Notes: generated by a model not told the origin, from the sequence alone. DNA of 64,000 nucleotides from Labilibaculum manganireducens (GCF_002843385.1 NZ_MVDE01000011.1:1-64000), one strand, 5' to 3'. Shown: positions 1-8,792, counted from the stretch's first letter. Program-made: numbers and translations.

Positions 1-29
1 ATCAATTACTAATGGATAGATTTTTAATT

Positions 30-52
30 GTGTTTGGGATAAACCCAAACAC
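30..52. terminator. hairpin downstream of the cytochrome b gene
   Basis: A perfect 9-bp inverted repeat, GTGTTTGGG with its complement, encloses a 5-nt loop. It lies about 95 bases past the stop of the minus-strand cytochrome b gene. There is no clean U-tract on the minus strand, so it may be a 3' stabilising hairpin rather than an intrinsic terminator. Confidence 0.45.
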
Positions 53-145
53 GAAGAAAAATAAAGAAAAAGTCAGGCAACTCAATAATTTTGGTTTAAT
101 AGCTGCATAAAACTTAACGAACTATTGTTATTTAAGGTGTTGATT

Positions 146-760
146 TTAATGCCAACCTGTTATCATACTTTTAAAATTACTGCTAATAGAACTTCCTATC
201 GTACAAACATACAAATGAATAAACAAAAACAGAGATAAAATAAAACCAATAATCACATGTACAATTGCCGTTAATAATAAGCCGCTGAATCCAAATACTT
301 GAGGAACAATAATTTCAGGAAACAACATAGCAGCACCACTGGCAATAATAATAGGAAATCCAACATACATGGCGGTAGAGTATATAAAACGCTGCATTGG
401 ATTAAATTTATTTTCAGCCGATATTGGGTAGGGTGCATCCTGTTTTTTAAACATTCCAAAAAGGTAGTATACCGATTGGTTGAAGATTCTGGTCAATAAT
501 CCTTTAGTTTTCATTTTGTATTGTTTTCCGTTTGATGTAAACAGATTCCCAATAAAAAAAAGAAGGTAATTCAGACTTATGAGAATGCCGCAAAGGTTAT
601 GAAGCTCAACAGATCGTTCAAAGGAAATTAACAAGGGATTCTCAGGATTTGAATATTGCATACTAACTCCAGTAACCAAAAGGGTAATAAAAAGTATTGC
701 ATTCATCCAGTGCCAAATACGAATCCAAATTGGATATAAATAAAGTTTTTCGCTAGCCAT
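146..760 (-). CDS. membrane cytochrome b (b561 / thiosulfate reductase-formate dehydrogenase gamma type)
   Basis: About 204 residues with four hydrophobic segments. Histidines sit where the di-haem b561-type subunits carry them: the IWHW motif in helix 1, ELHNLCG at helix 2, and IVH and LFIHLY in helix 4. Such subunits move electrons between the quinone pool and periplasmic cytochromes. The open frame extends upstream to 823, but the ATG at 758-760 starts one base after the stop of the seven-haem cytochrome gene and gives the natural N-terminus (MASEKLYLYPIW), so that start is used. The tight spacing indicates translational coupling: this is probably the quinone-side partner of the multihaem protein. 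Direction of electron flow and terminal substrate cannot be told from sequence. Confidence 0.75.
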   Translation of the reverse strand: MASEKLYLYPIWIRIWHWMNAILFITLLVTGVSMQYSNPENPLLISFERSVELHNLCGILISLNYLLFFIGNLFTSNGKQYKMKTKGLLTRIFNQSVYYLFGMFKKQDAPYPISAENKFNPMQRFIYSTAMYVGFPIIIASGAAMLFPEIIVPQVFGFSGLLLTAIVHVIIGFILSLFLFIHLYVCTIGSSISSNFKSMITGWH

Positions 761-761
761 A

Positions 762-1724
762 TTATTTACGTTTAAAGATTCTGAAAAGGGTGTGAATGAA
801 AATTCCTGATAGTACCAATCCAAAAATAATTACACTTAATATATTCAAATACTTATTACGGTTCGCACCTATAACGTACGATTCATTTATAATTACCGCG
901 TTAATGAAACCATTGCTTTTGCGGGATTCCATACTTTTGTATTTGTACAGACTGGCCATCAAACGTGAGTTTTCAGAATGACATTTAGTGCATTCCCGAA
1001 TAGCATTCTCTTTTGGCATAACAACGTGGCTTATCAGCAGGCTGTCATTTAGTTGTGTATGACACTCAATGCATCTAACATTCTTAAAATGAAGTTCTTG
1101 GTTTGGCAACCAGCTGTGTGTTTTAAGAATATTGATGTTTTCCCTTTCGGTAAGTAATTCAAATTGACTTATATCAGCATGACATTTTAAACAAATATTA
1201 TTGTCGTAAGTAACTGTTTCTGAAATTTTACCACCTTTGCTTGCCTGTGTTTTGTACGAATGTGGATTATGACAGCTCCAGCAGTTGAAGGCATCAGGTG
1301 CCCGATTGTAATGCATACTCTCATAAAACGCTTCTTCAATCTCATCAAAATGAAATTTAGCATACTCAGGATCACCACCATGGCAATCATTACATGCATA
1401 CATAAGTCCCATTCGTAAATTTCCAGCATGAGGAAATGATTCATATTCAGGTGAATGGCAGTCGGTGCACTTGAACATTCCATGGTTCGATTGAGCAAAA
1501 GCGATTGTGTCAATAAATCTATTGTTACACATTGCCTCTTTTATCTCAAGGCCAAAATCTTCATTCATATATTTGAATGTGTGATTTCCATGACATTTAA
1601 GGCATTTTTGGTTTTTGTTGCTGCCAGACTGATTTTCTTCATTTGTTTCCTGCCCGAAACCAAGAGAAACAGTGCAAAGGAAACTTACAATCAGAATAAT
1701 ATATTTAAAATTGCTTAGATTCAT
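762..1724 (-). CDS. membrane-anchored seven-haem cytochrome c
   Basis: 320 residues. An N-terminal signal peptide (about residues 1-25) precedes seven CXXCH haem-attachment motifs: CLKCH, CTDCH, CNDCH, CWSCH, CLKCH, CIECH and CTKCH. Near the C-terminus (about residues 293-315) is one hydrophobic helix followed by a basic tail (FRIFKRK), so the haem domain faces the periplasm and is tethered by its C-terminus. It is coupled to the cytochrome b gene 1 bp downstream. The pair resembles quinol-oxidising or quinone-reducing modules of NrfH/NapC or cytochrome c3-like type, but the motif order matches no named enzyme I can assign. The electron-carrier role is secure; the substrate is unknown. Confidence 0.8.
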   Translation of the reverse strand: MNLSNFKYIILIVSFLCTVSLGFGQETNEENQSGSNKNQKCLKCHGNHTFKYMNEDFGLEIKEAMCNNRFIDTIAFAQSNHGMFKCTDCHSPEYESFPHAGNLRMGLMYACNDCHGGDPEYAKFHFDEIEEAFYESMHYNRAPDAFNCWSCHNPHSYKTQASKGGKISETVTYDNNICLKCHADISQFELLTERENINILKTHSWLPNQELHFKNVRCIECHTQLNDSLLISHVVMPKENAIRECTKCHSENSRLMASLYKYKSMESRKSNGFINAVIINESYVIGANRNKYLNILSVIIFGLVLSGIFIHTLFRIFKRK

Positions 1725-1775
1725 GCTTAAGTTATTAAGTGTTGCAATTTGTCTTTATTAAAATTTCAGAAAAAA

Positions 1776-1796
1776 AGGGTATAATTATTATACCCT
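1776..1796 (-). terminator. intrinsic terminator inside the cytochrome cluster
   Basis: Read on the minus strand, a perfect 10-bp inverted repeat (AGGGTATAAT and its complement around one base) is followed by six T. It sits just after the mono-haem cytochrome gene and before the seven-haem gene, so it should lower expression of the two distal genes relative to the three proximal ones. Confidence 0.75.
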
Positions 1797-1816
1797 CTTA
1801 ATTGCACGAATTTCGA

Positions 1817-2221
1817 TTATTTTTTAAATGTACGCATGTAGTTTACAAGTGCCCATCTTTCTTTTTTACTAGGAATTTTAGTCTCGTAGTTAGGCATCTC
1901 ATCTCTTCCGAAGATAGTTTTGTACATGATCTCACCATCAGATTGACCTTGGAACTCAGCACCTGAAAAATCGCCAGGGAATGTTTTTAGACGTGCCGCT
2001 TTTGGTCCATCTCCTAATCCTGCATTACCATGACATGAACGACAATGCTTCATGTAAACCATTTTTCCTGTGTTCACACTAGCTTTATCATTAGCCAATG
2101 GGTTTTCCATGCTTTTATATTCTGCAGGCACTTTCCAGGCTTCAGCTTTTTTCTGTTGTGCGGTAAATGCAAATCCAACAACCGCAATTGCGATAAGGAT
2201 AAAAAATTTCATTTTTTTCAT
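1817..2221 (-). CDS. class I mono-haem cytochrome c
   Basis: 134 residues with a signal peptide (MKKMKFFILIAIAVVGFAFTA). One haem motif, CRSCHGNAGLGDGP, is followed by a distal Met in the segment GRDEMPNYETKIP. The C-terminal helix (ERWALVNYMRTFKK) is typical of soluble class I cytochromes c. It is a periplasmic electron shuttle, probably carrying electrons between the membrane cytochromes of this cluster and an oxidase or reductase elsewhere. It lies 30 bp downstream of the beta-barrel gene in the same direction and is followed by a strong terminator. Confidence 0.85.
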   Translation of the reverse strand: MKKMKFFILIAIAVVGFAFTAQQKKAEAWKVPAEYKSMENPLANDKASVNTGKMVYMKHCRSCHGNAGLGDGPKAARLKTFPGDFSGAEFQGQSDGEIMYKTIFGRDEMPNYETKIPSKKERWALVNYMRTFKK

Positions 2222-2251
2222 AATTAATTTCTTTTAATTAAGGAGAATGAA

Positions 2252-3166
2252 CTAGAATCTTACTAAGATATTGAACCCTACAAGAAAGTCGCCGTCTCCA
2301 ATTTTATTTTTATTGTATAAAATGTTCCTTTGCGGAGTAATTCCCTCATAGTTCGACATAAACACCTGGAACACATGAGTACTAGTACCAATTTCCATAC
2401 CAAAAGTTAAGTTGGCTTCAGGATCGGTTTGATCTGAATTGGTAAATTCTCTCATATCATCAATGTTTAAAGGCTGATCATATTCAAAAAACACAGACAT
2501 TGAAGGTGTAACTTTAGCTCTGCCAGAAAGGGTAATTGCTACCTTATCGTGTTCAACCAAAGAATCAGTTTTATTAAAATGAGTAAAACTAGGAGCTAAT
2601 TGCAACGAGATATTCTCATTAAATTTGTGTGCTACTATTAACTGAGAAAAATATCCCAATCTATCCGAGAATGCATAGTCATTACCAAAAACAACTTTAT
2701 CTTGAGAATTAATAGATAGATTTCCGTATAATGCTACAGAAACTGGAATAGAATTGGATTCGGTTTGTGTAAAAATTCTATATTTTCCATGGAATTCCTG
2801 CAATTTATAGTCCTTAGTATATCCGTAGCCCAACATGAATTTTTCTGTAATACCATAGTTTACCCCCATGCGAATGTTTGAGGAAGCATAAATACCAAAA
2901 ACGTCTTCCAATCCATTCTCTACTAATCCGAAACGGTGTTGAATATGTAATTCAAATTCGCCGGCGAATGGAGTTACTGTAGTTTGAGTTTCTCCAAGAA
3001 GTCCAGACTCAAAAGTACCGGTAACAGGATCGTTTGCAAATTCATCTTCCTGAGCAAAGCAGTTTTGTGAAGCACTCAGTACGACAGCAAAAAACAAGAA
3101 GAATGGGAACATCCATGAAAAAGTCATTTTCATAAATTTTTGAATTGAATATTTAGATCTTATCAT
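2252..3166 (-). CDS. DUF5777-like outer-membrane beta-barrel protein
   Basis: 304 residues. A hydrophobic leader ends near ASQNCFAQ (about residue 39). After it come alternating amphipathic strands with many aromatic ends (HIQHRFG, FMLGYGYTKDY, GYFSQLIVAHKF) and a C-terminal ...GFNILVRF typical of an outer-membrane barrel. The length and the setting between cytochrome genes fit the DUF5777 family as I know it; the name rests on recognition, not a search. Its function is not established. Its place between a cytochrome lipoprotein and soluble cytochrome c suggests a porin or structural partner for extracytoplasmic electron transfer. Confidence 0.65.
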   Translation of the reverse strand: MIRSKYSIQKFMKMTFSWMFPFFLFFAVVLSASQNCFAQEDEFANDPVTGTFESGLLGETQTTVTPFAGEFELHIQHRFGLVENGLEDVFGIYASSNIRMGVNYGITEKFMLGYGYTKDYKLQEFHGKYRIFTQTESNSIPVSVALYGNLSINSQDKVVFGNDYAFSDRLGYFSQLIVAHKFNENISLQLAPSFTHFNKTDSLVEHDKVAITLSGRAKVTPSMSVFFEYDQPLNIDDMREFTNSDQTDPEANLTFGMEIGTSTHVFQVFMSNYEGITPQRNILYNKNKIGDGDFLVGFNILVRF

Positions 3167-3177
3167 AGTGTATAGTT

Positions 3178-3549
3178 TTAATTGTCGTTAGCACCTCGGG
3201 TTATCCACTCAAGAATTAATTGTTTTTCAGTTGCTGAAGCTCGGGTACTGTGAGATCCTGATTGTAATTTTGTATACAATTCGCTGGAGCCTGGAAGATC
3301 AACATTGATATAACCTCCGTTTGTTAATGCATTAAATGCATTGGATGCTCTTAAATCCGGATTAACTCCACCGTCATGACAGTTGATACAATTAGAAGTG
3401 AATATGGGCACGATATCCGCACTAAACGAGATTTCCTGATCTGGTGGGATTACGATTTTATCCACTTGAATGGTATCGTATTCGCACGAAACAAAACACA
3501 GAGTTGTTAGGAAAACCAGTAAAAGACTTACTAAGTTGTTCTTTTGCAT
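3178..3549 (-). CDS. cytochrome c-like lipoprotein
   Basis: 123 residues beginning with a lipoprotein signal whose lipobox ends in FVSC (Cys22). One haem-binding CINCH motif lies in FTSNCINCHDGGVNPDLR, resembling the planctomycete-type cytochrome C domain in which a short SxxCxxCH segment is followed by a Leu-rich stretch. It is the first gene of the minus-strand cytochrome operon, 11 bp before the barrel gene. It is probably anchored in the outer membrane or periplasmic face as an electron-transfer partner of the barrel protein. Confidence 0.7.
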   Translation of the reverse strand: MQKNNLVSLLLVFLTTLCFVSCEYDTIQVDKIVIPPDQEISFSADIVPIFTSNCINCHDGGVNPDLRASNAFNALTNGGYINVDLPGSSELYTKLQSGSHSTRASATEKQLILEWITRGANDN

Positions 3550-3886
3550 AGTATTGAGATTTTAAATTTAAGTACTAATTAGTGATTAAAGAGATTAAAC
3601 CATTTACACTAAAGATAAATATTTGCCTTTACCGCAATAGGTTTGATACACCGAGATTTATTTTATGAAAAAAAGGAATTTGTCTAATACAAATCGACAT
3701 TTATCAGTCTTTTACTAGGCTTATCTCAGTCTTTTTTTTATATTTAATAGTTGCTAGAAAAAAAAACAAATTTTCTGTAGCTGTTGCAAAGCAATTTTTA
3801 TTTGAAATTCACTATTTGTTTTTGGGAAATTTTCTGATAGATTTGATAACTAACTACTAATTTGTACCCTATATCTCTAAACTACT
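3550..3886. promoter_or_regulatory. divergent control region between cytochrome operon and Fnr-like regulator
   Basis: 337 bp without a gene, AT-rich with several A and T runs. It must hold the promoters of both the minus-strand cytochrome operon and the plus-strand regulator. I saw no exact TAnnTTTG box; CTAATTTG near 3857-3864 is one base off. No clear palindromic FNR box was found by eye. Confidence 0.4.
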
Positions 3887-4591
3887 ATGGCTAAATTTTC
3901 AAAATCGGATAATTGCAAAAATTGCCTCGATTGCAATATGCGAATACCGATGTTAAGTACTCTTTCCCGCCCCGAACTAATTGAATTGAATGAGAATAGA
4001 TTTGAAGTAAAGTTTAAGGCTGGTGAAACAATCTTTAAACAAGGTACCTCTGCAACTCATCTATTAATTTTAACAACAGGTTTGGCAAAATTATATGTGG
4101 AAGGTGTTCAGGATAAACAGTTGATAATTAGAATCATTAAGCCTTGGGAAATTATTGGGCAGGCATCTTTGTATTTTGATAACAGACATCATTATTCAAT
4201 TGCAGCACTTGATAATACCACAGCTTGTTTTATAGAAATAAGTGCTTTTAAAAAAGCAATTCAGACAAATCCTCTCTTTGCCGAGGAATTCATTAAGAAT
4301 TGCACTCAAAAAGGAATTTTTTCCTTTGAAAAAATGGTGAGTTTGTCACAAAAGCAGATGCATGGCCGCATAGCCGACGGACTTATTTATCTTTCTGGTA
4401 AAGTGTATGAAAATCTGAACTTTGATTTGCATCTTTCAAGACAAGATGTTGCGGATCTTACCGGTATGTCGAAGGATAGTGCGATTAGAATTCTAAAAGA
4501 ATTTCATAATGAAGGCATTATTGAACTGGATGGCAGAAAACTGAAAATATTAAATTACGGACAACTGGAGCGAATTAGCGAAACAGGTTGA
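3887..4591 (+). CDS. Crp/Fnr-family transcription regulator with FNR-like cysteines
   Basis: 234 residues: a cyclic-nucleotide-binding-like beta-roll (about 30-140), a long dimer helix, and a C-terminal winged HTH (recognition region about 184-205, LSRQDVADLTGMSKDSAIRIL). The N-terminus carries Cys10, Cys13 and Cys16, and a further Cys114 sits in TTACFIEIS at about the place of Cys122 of E. coli FNR. That four-cysteine layout suggests an oxygen- or NO-sensitive Fe-S cluster; this is inference, since the C-x2-C-x2-C spacing differs from FNR's C-x2-C-x5-C. It is divergent from the cytochrome operon, which it probably controls according to oxygen or redox state. Confidence 0.85.
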   Translation: MAKFSKSDNCKNCLDCNMRIPMLSTLSRPELIELNENRFEVKFKAGETIFKQGTSATHLLILTTGLAKLYVEGVQDKQLIIRIIKPWEIIGQASLYFDNRHHYSIAALDNTTACFIEISAFKKAIQTNPLFAEEFIKNCTQKGIFSFEKMVSLSQKQMHGRIADGLIYLSGKVYENLNFDLHLSRQDVADLTGMSKDSAIRILKEFHNEGIIELDGRKLKILNYGQLERISETG

Positions 4592-4595
4592 AAAT

Positions 4596-4635
4596 ACAAT
4601 AAAAACGAGAGGATATTTCCTCTCGTTTTTATTGT
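4596..4635. terminator. bidirectional terminator
   Basis: A perfect 18-bp inverted repeat with a TATT loop, starting ACAATAAAAACGAGAGGA. It separates the convergent Fnr-like and CobW-type genes and overlaps the CobW stop codon. The A/T runs in each arm supply a U-tract in both directions. Confidence 0.9.
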
Positions 4636-5609
4636 ACAAGAAGTTCATCAAGATTTCGTTCGATTACTTTTCGATTCAGATTTTTTCCAATTATTACAAT
4701 CTTACTTTCCTTTATCTCATCTTTTTCCCATGTTCTTCCAACGGTTGCTTGTATTTGAGTATGTACAGATTGTAGTATAATTCGTTTGTCAACACCTTCC
4801 AGATATAGAATTCCTTTAATTCGGTAGATACTTTCCTGATTAAATTTCAGAAACGCATCCAGCCACATCCCTAATTTCATTTGATCCATTGGAATTGAAG
4901 AGGTGTAGCACATGTTTTCAATTCCATGCGATATTTTATTTGGGGAACTAGCGTTTGCTTCAAGTCCTAAAACAAATTGGTAAACCTTTGCAGGATCATA
5001 AGAGAAGGAATCAAGTAAATTTTTGTTTACCGGTTTCGCAAATACACATTCTTCAATTCGGGCAAACTTGTTAATCCTTTCAACCTCTGTTTTAACCGCA
5101 TTTGTCTTTTCACGACCAGCTATATCCGTTTTATTTATTAATATTTGGTCCGATATTGCAATTTGTTTGGTTAGAACAACTTCCTTCTCTAGAATATCAG
5201 ATGCATTTTCGGCATCAACCAGACAAATTACGGCGTCCAATTCAAATTCTTTTTTTATGAACGGATCAGTAATAAATGAAGCTAAAATACTACCTGGATC
5301 CGCAATTCCGGTAGTTTCTATAAGAAGGTGATTGAATTGATGATTTGATTGAATCAGATTTTTTAAAACGACATACAATTCATCATTCAAACTGCAGCAA
5401 ATACAACCATTACTTAATTCAAAAATGTTTTCGTTTTTAACGTTGGCAACTAATTCAGAATCAATGTTTACTTCACCAAATTCATTTTCGATAACTGCGA
5501 ATTTTTTATTAGGATAGCTCGATATTAAGTGATTAAGCAGACTGGTTTTTCCTGCGCCTAAGAAACCGGTAATTACAGTAACTGGAATTTTTGACATAAT
5601 CATATTCAT
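4629..5609 (-). CDS. CobW/YjiA-family GTPase (metal chaperone type)
   Basis: 326 residues. Walker A is GFLGAGKT (15-22), the metal-binding CICC motif is at 69-72 in NGCICCSLNDEL, the base-recognition motif is NKTD, and a C-terminal CobW_C-like domain follows about residue 230. These G3E GTPases insert or traffic metals (zinc, cobalt, nitrile-hydratase metal). The metal here cannot be read from sequence. Three in-frame ATGs lie within five codons (5609, 5603, 5597), and the start is uncertain among them. The frame begins directly after the nitroreductase stop, so the two form a transcription unit; a flavin enzyme next to a metal chaperone is suggestive but not diagnostic. Confidence 0.85.
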   Translation of the reverse strand: MNMIMSKIPVTVITGFLGAGKTSLLNHLISSYPNKKFAVIENEFGEVNIDSELVANVKNENIFELSNGCICCSLNDELYVVLKNLIQSNHQFNHLLIETTGIADPGSILASFITDPFIKKEFELDAVICLVDAENASDILEKEVVLTKQIAISDQILINKTDIAGREKTNAVKTEVERINKFARIEECVFAKPVNKNLLDSFSYDPAKVYQFVLGLEANASSPNKISHGIENMCYTSSIPMDQMKLGMWLDAFLKFNQESIYRIKGILYLEGVDKRIILQSVHTQIQATVGRTWEKDEIKESKIVIIGKNLNRKVIERNLDELLVQ

Positions 5610-6125
5610 TTAAAACTTTTCCCAATGCACAATTTCATCCAATGATTTCCTTGTCTTTTGAGGAGGTATCCTGTCCGATGGATATCCTAAAGATAAAATT
5701 GCAACCGGTTCAATATAATCAGGCAAATTGAAAAAATCTATGCATTTTTGAATGTGAAAATTGCAGATCCAACAAGTCCCCAATCCAAGTTCTGTTGCCT
5801 GAAGAGTCATATGATCGATGGCAATCGCAGCATCAATATCACAATGATCTTTACCATCCTCACTTCGTTTCCATGATTGGGTGTGATCACCGCAAATTAC
5901 GATGTAAACAGGAGCTTCTTTAAACCATTCACGATGATAAATTTCGGAGAATTTTTTGTGATTCTCAGGCTCCCGAACTACAATAAAATGCCAGGGTTGA
6001 TTGTTCACTGCTGAAGGTGCAATTTGGCCGGCCTCTAATATTTTAATCAATTTTTCTTGTTCTATCTCTTTCGATTGATAGGAGCGAACTGAATATCTTT
6101 TCTGGCTAAGTTCTTTAAAATTCAT
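5610..6125 (-). CDS. nitroreductase-family FMN oxidoreductase
   Basis: About 171 residues from the ATG at 6125. The frame stays open to a TTG at 6164, but the family N-terminus MNFKELSQKRYSVRSY begins at the ATG. Recognisable features are the RYSVRSY phosphate/FMN contact, the segment APSAVNNQPWHFIVV, and ATELGLGTCWICNF in the second half, as in compact NfsA/FRP-like nitroreductases. It reduces nitro-, quinone- or related compounds with NAD(P)H. It is upstream of and contiguous with the CobW-type GTPase gene. Confidence 0.85.
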   Translation of the reverse strand: MNFKELSQKRYSVRSYQSKEIEQEKLIKILEAGQIAPSAVNNQPWHFIVVREPENHKKFSEIYHREWFKEAPVYIVICGDHTQSWKRSEDGKDHCDIDAAIAIDHMTLQATELGLGTCWICNFHIQKCIDFFNLPDYIEPVAILSLGYPSDRIPPQKTRKSLDEIVHWEKF

Positions 6126-6228
6126 TTCTTCATTTATTAATGCCTGCTCTAATACTTTGTACAAAATTGTGAAATTAATAAGACATGATGCTCATGATTT
6201 TTCATTTTGTTTAGCATGTTGGTTTTGT

Positions 6229-6260
6229 TCTGTGCCATTCACAACATTTTTGTACCTTTG
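6229..6260 (+). promoter_or_regulatory. Bacteroidota-type promoter of the MFS gene
   Basis: The -7 box TACCTTTG (6253-6260) matches TAnnTTTG exactly. Twenty bases upstream is TCTG (6229-6232), one base off the TTTG -33 element. The start codon follows 27 bases later, behind AGAGGAG. Confidence 0.6.
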
Positions 6261-6287
6261 GCAATCATTTTTTAGAGGAGAATATAG

Positions 6288-7430
6288 ATGACGAAAGAGC
6301 TAAAGAAAAATATCATGTTCCAATATCTGATGTTATTGGTAATAGCTGCCACGGCGGGACATCAGGGGTGGAGAACCTTATTTAATAATTTCGCAGTAGA
6401 GGAAGTTGGCATTAATGGATTTCAGGTTGGTGTCATTCAGTCTGTGAGAGAAATTCCCGGCTTTTTGGCTCTTTTAGTTGTGTATTTATTGTTGGTAATT
6501 AAAGAACATCGTTTGTCGGCATTATCAGTTTTAATTGTTGGTTTGGGAGTTGCTTTAACTGGTTTTTTCCCTTCGTTTTTAGGCTTAATAATTACAACAG
6601 TTATCATGTCTGTGGGATTTCATTATTTCGAGACAACAAATAAATCCCTGACACTGCAGTATTTTACGATTGAGCAGGCTCCTGTTGTATTTGCTAAGCA
6701 AAGAAGTTGGTCAGCCATAGCAAATATTAGTATGGGTGCTTTTGTTTATGGAATTGCACATTTCATTTCAATAGAAGCGAGCTTTATCTTAATTGGTGCC
6801 GTTGTTTTTTGTCTTGGCATTTGGGCATTTTTCTGGGATCCGGCAGATAAAAATATTCCTCTTCAAAATAAGGGGATGGTTGTAAGAAAAAGATACTGGC
6901 TTTTTTATATTTTGAATTTTTTGAGTGGCGCCCGTCGTCAGATTTTTGTTGTGTTTGCTGTTTTTATGCTGGTGCAGAAGTATCATTATACAGTTCAGGA
7001 TGTAGCAATTCTATTTGTAATAAATAACGTTATAGCCTATTTTGTTTCTCCCATGATTGCAAAAGGAATCAATCGATACGGAGAACGAAAAATGTTATCA
7101 CTGGAATATATTGGATTGGTTTTCGTCTTTTTAGGATATGCTTATATTGAAAATGCTCTTATTGTAGCCGGATTATATATTTTGGATCATATCTTTTTCG
7201 GTTTTTCGATGGGAATCAATACGTATTTCCATAAAACAGGCGATGCAAAAGATATTGCGCCATCAATGGCGGTGGGTTTTACAATTAACCACATATCTGC
7301 TGTTGTTATACCAGTTGTTGGAGGTTTGTTATGGATGGTAAACTGGAGAATTCCGTTTGTATTTGGTGCCATTCTTTGTCTTGTATCACTTGGATTTGTT
7401 CAAAAAATAAGAACAAATACTGAAATTTAA
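6288..7430 (+). CDS. MFS transporter
   Basis: 380 residues, nearly all hydrophobic, with 11-12 predicted membrane helices. The intracellular loop around 195-205 is basic (NKGMVVRKRYW) and separates the two six-helix halves. The start codon is preceded by a good ribosome site (AGAGGAG). The substrate is unknown: no family signature beyond major facilitator topology is evident. It is followed 2 bp later by a hypothetical gene and then a YchJ-like gene, so the three are probably one operon. Confidence 0.8.
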   Translation: MTKELKKNIMFQYLMLLVIAATAGHQGWRTLFNNFAVEEVGINGFQVGVIQSVREIPGFLALLVVYLLLVIKEHRLSALSVLIVGLGVALTGFFPSFLGLIITTVIMSVGFHYFETTNKSLTLQYFTIEQAPVVFAKQRSWSAIANISMGAFVYGIAHFISIEASFILIGAVVFCLGIWAFFWDPADKNIPLQNKGMVVRKRYWLFYILNFLSGARRQIFVVFAVFMLVQKYHYTVQDVAILFVINNVIAYFVSPMIAKGINRYGERKMLSLEYIGLVFVFLGYAYIENALIVAGLYILDHIFFGFSMGINTYFHKTGDAKDIAPSMAVGFTINHISAVVIPVVGGLLWMVNWRIPFVFGAILCLVSLGFVQKIRTNTEI

Positions 7431-7432
7431 TT

Positions 7433-8284
7433 ATGAAGGAAAAAGAAAAAATATATCAGTCTCTTATTGAGATGTACAATCATGGGATTCAATCGAAAGA
7501 CCCAAAAAAAATTCGTGAATTCTTAAATGACAATTCTGTTGATCTTCTAAAAGAAGAAGCTCGGTTTTATTTGGAAATTCTTCAATTACGTGCGGCTTCA
7601 TTTTCTCTGTTTGGAGAATTAAATGAGGCCGGAGAAGAGTATCGTAAGGGATATTTATCTTGTTCGACAAGTGGCAAGTGGGTGTATGGTCTGAATTGGG
7701 CTTTGCAGTTTATGGCAGAATTTTCGTTTAAGCGCGGGAAGGAGAAAATTCACGAATCAATGAACAATGGAATTAAAGTTCTGGATCAGGCTTTAATTGA
7801 TTTGCCGTTCGATAAATACCGCGACTTTTATTATTTGTGTCTTTCGAATGTGAAAGCATTTATGCTTTTAAATTCTGATAGAAGAGAAGAAGGATTAGGA
7901 GTTTATACCGATTGTAAATTTATACCGGTTCCTATTCCTGAATACAATGATAAGGAATCTTTACAGGTTCTTTTTGCTCATTTCACAAAGGGGATTGCTG
8001 TTGCCATTGAGTTGAAAAACTATGATTTATTAATGAATCTGATGAAGGTGATCTCCATCGATGATCAAACCTTACAATCTGAAGGGAGTTTGTTCCGGAT
8101 TTTCTACGAGACTCTGGTAAGTGCCTTCGATATGCGTGCTGAATTTATTACGGAGTTTAATGCGATGTTTAAAATAAAGGATGTTTTAGAAAGTACAACT
8201 CCTCATTTTGCGAGGTTTTTAGCTTTAATTGGAGAACAGGATCTGGATAAATTAGACCTGTTTTTTCAGGAATCTTATAGTTAG
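7433..8284 (+). CDS. conserved-type hypothetical, all-helical protein
   Basis: 283 residues, no signal peptide or membrane segment. It is rich in charged amphipathic helices and looks like degenerate TPR or helical-repeat architecture (for example LKEEARFYLEILQLRAASFSLFGELNEAGEEY). I do not recognise the family. It begins 2 bp after the MFS stop and ends 6 bp before the YchJ-like start, so it is translationally linked to both. A cytoplasmic partner role is all that can be suggested. Confidence 0.65.
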   Translation: MKEKEKIYQSLIEMYNHGIQSKDPKKIREFLNDNSVDLLKEEARFYLEILQLRAASFSLFGELNEAGEEYRKGYLSCSTSGKWVYGLNWALQFMAEFSFKRGKEKIHESMNNGIKVLDQALIDLPFDKYRDFYYLCLSNVKAFMLLNSDRREEGLGVYTDCKFIPVPIPEYNDKESLQVLFAHFTKGIAVAIELKNYDLLMNLMKVISIDDQTLQSEGSLFRIFYETLVSAFDMRAEFITEFNAMFKIKDVLESTTPHFARFLALIGEQDLDKLDLFFQESYS

Positions 8285-8290
8285 CAACCG

Positions 8291-8779
8291 ATGGAGAATA
8301 ATTGTTTTTGCGGCAATAATACAGCATACAAAGAATGTTGTGGTGCAATTCATTCAGGCAAACGAAAAGCGGTTACGGCAGAAGATTTAATGCGTAGCAG
8401 GTATTCTGCTTTTGTTCTTGCCGATATTGATTACATTTTAGCTACTTATTCATCCGAAACATGTCCTTCCGATCAGAAAGAAGAGATTTTAGAATGGGCT
8501 CAGTCGGTTGAATGGCTTGGATTGAAAGTGATTCACACCGAGAAAGGAAAAGAATTTGATTCGGTTGGATGGGTAGAATTTCAGGCCGGTTTTATAGAAA
8601 AAGAACAGAAGCAAATTATGCATGAAAAATCCTTTTTTAATAAGGAGAATGGAGTTTGGGTTTATGTTTCCGGGGAATATCCAAAGCTTAACAAGGAGGA
8701 AAAAGAGAATCTACCAAATAGAAATGATCTGTGTTTTTGTGGAAGTGGCAAAAAGTTTAAAAAGTGTTGCTTAAAATAA
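8291..8779 (+). CDS. YchJ-like protein with two SEC-C zinc motifs
   Basis: 162 residues. SEC-C motifs stand at both ends: CFCGNNTAYKECC at about 5-17 and CFCGSGKKFKKCC near the C-terminus. Between them is the YchJ core (DLMRSRYSAFVLADIDYILATY ... WVEFQAGF). This layout is that of the UPF0225/YchJ family. SEC-C motifs bind zinc and occur in SecA and many accessory proteins; the molecular role of YchJ is not known. Last gene of the MFS-headed unit, followed by a strong terminator. Confidence 0.85.
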   Translation: MENNCFCGNNTAYKECCGAIHSGKRKAVTAEDLMRSRYSAFVLADIDYILATYSSETCPSDQKEEILEWAQSVEWLGLKVIHTEKGKEFDSVGWVEFQAGFIEKEQKQIMHEKSFFNKENGVWVYVSGEYPKLNKEEKENLPNRNDLCFCGSGKKFKKCCLK

Positions 8780-8792
8780 CAATGAAATAATA

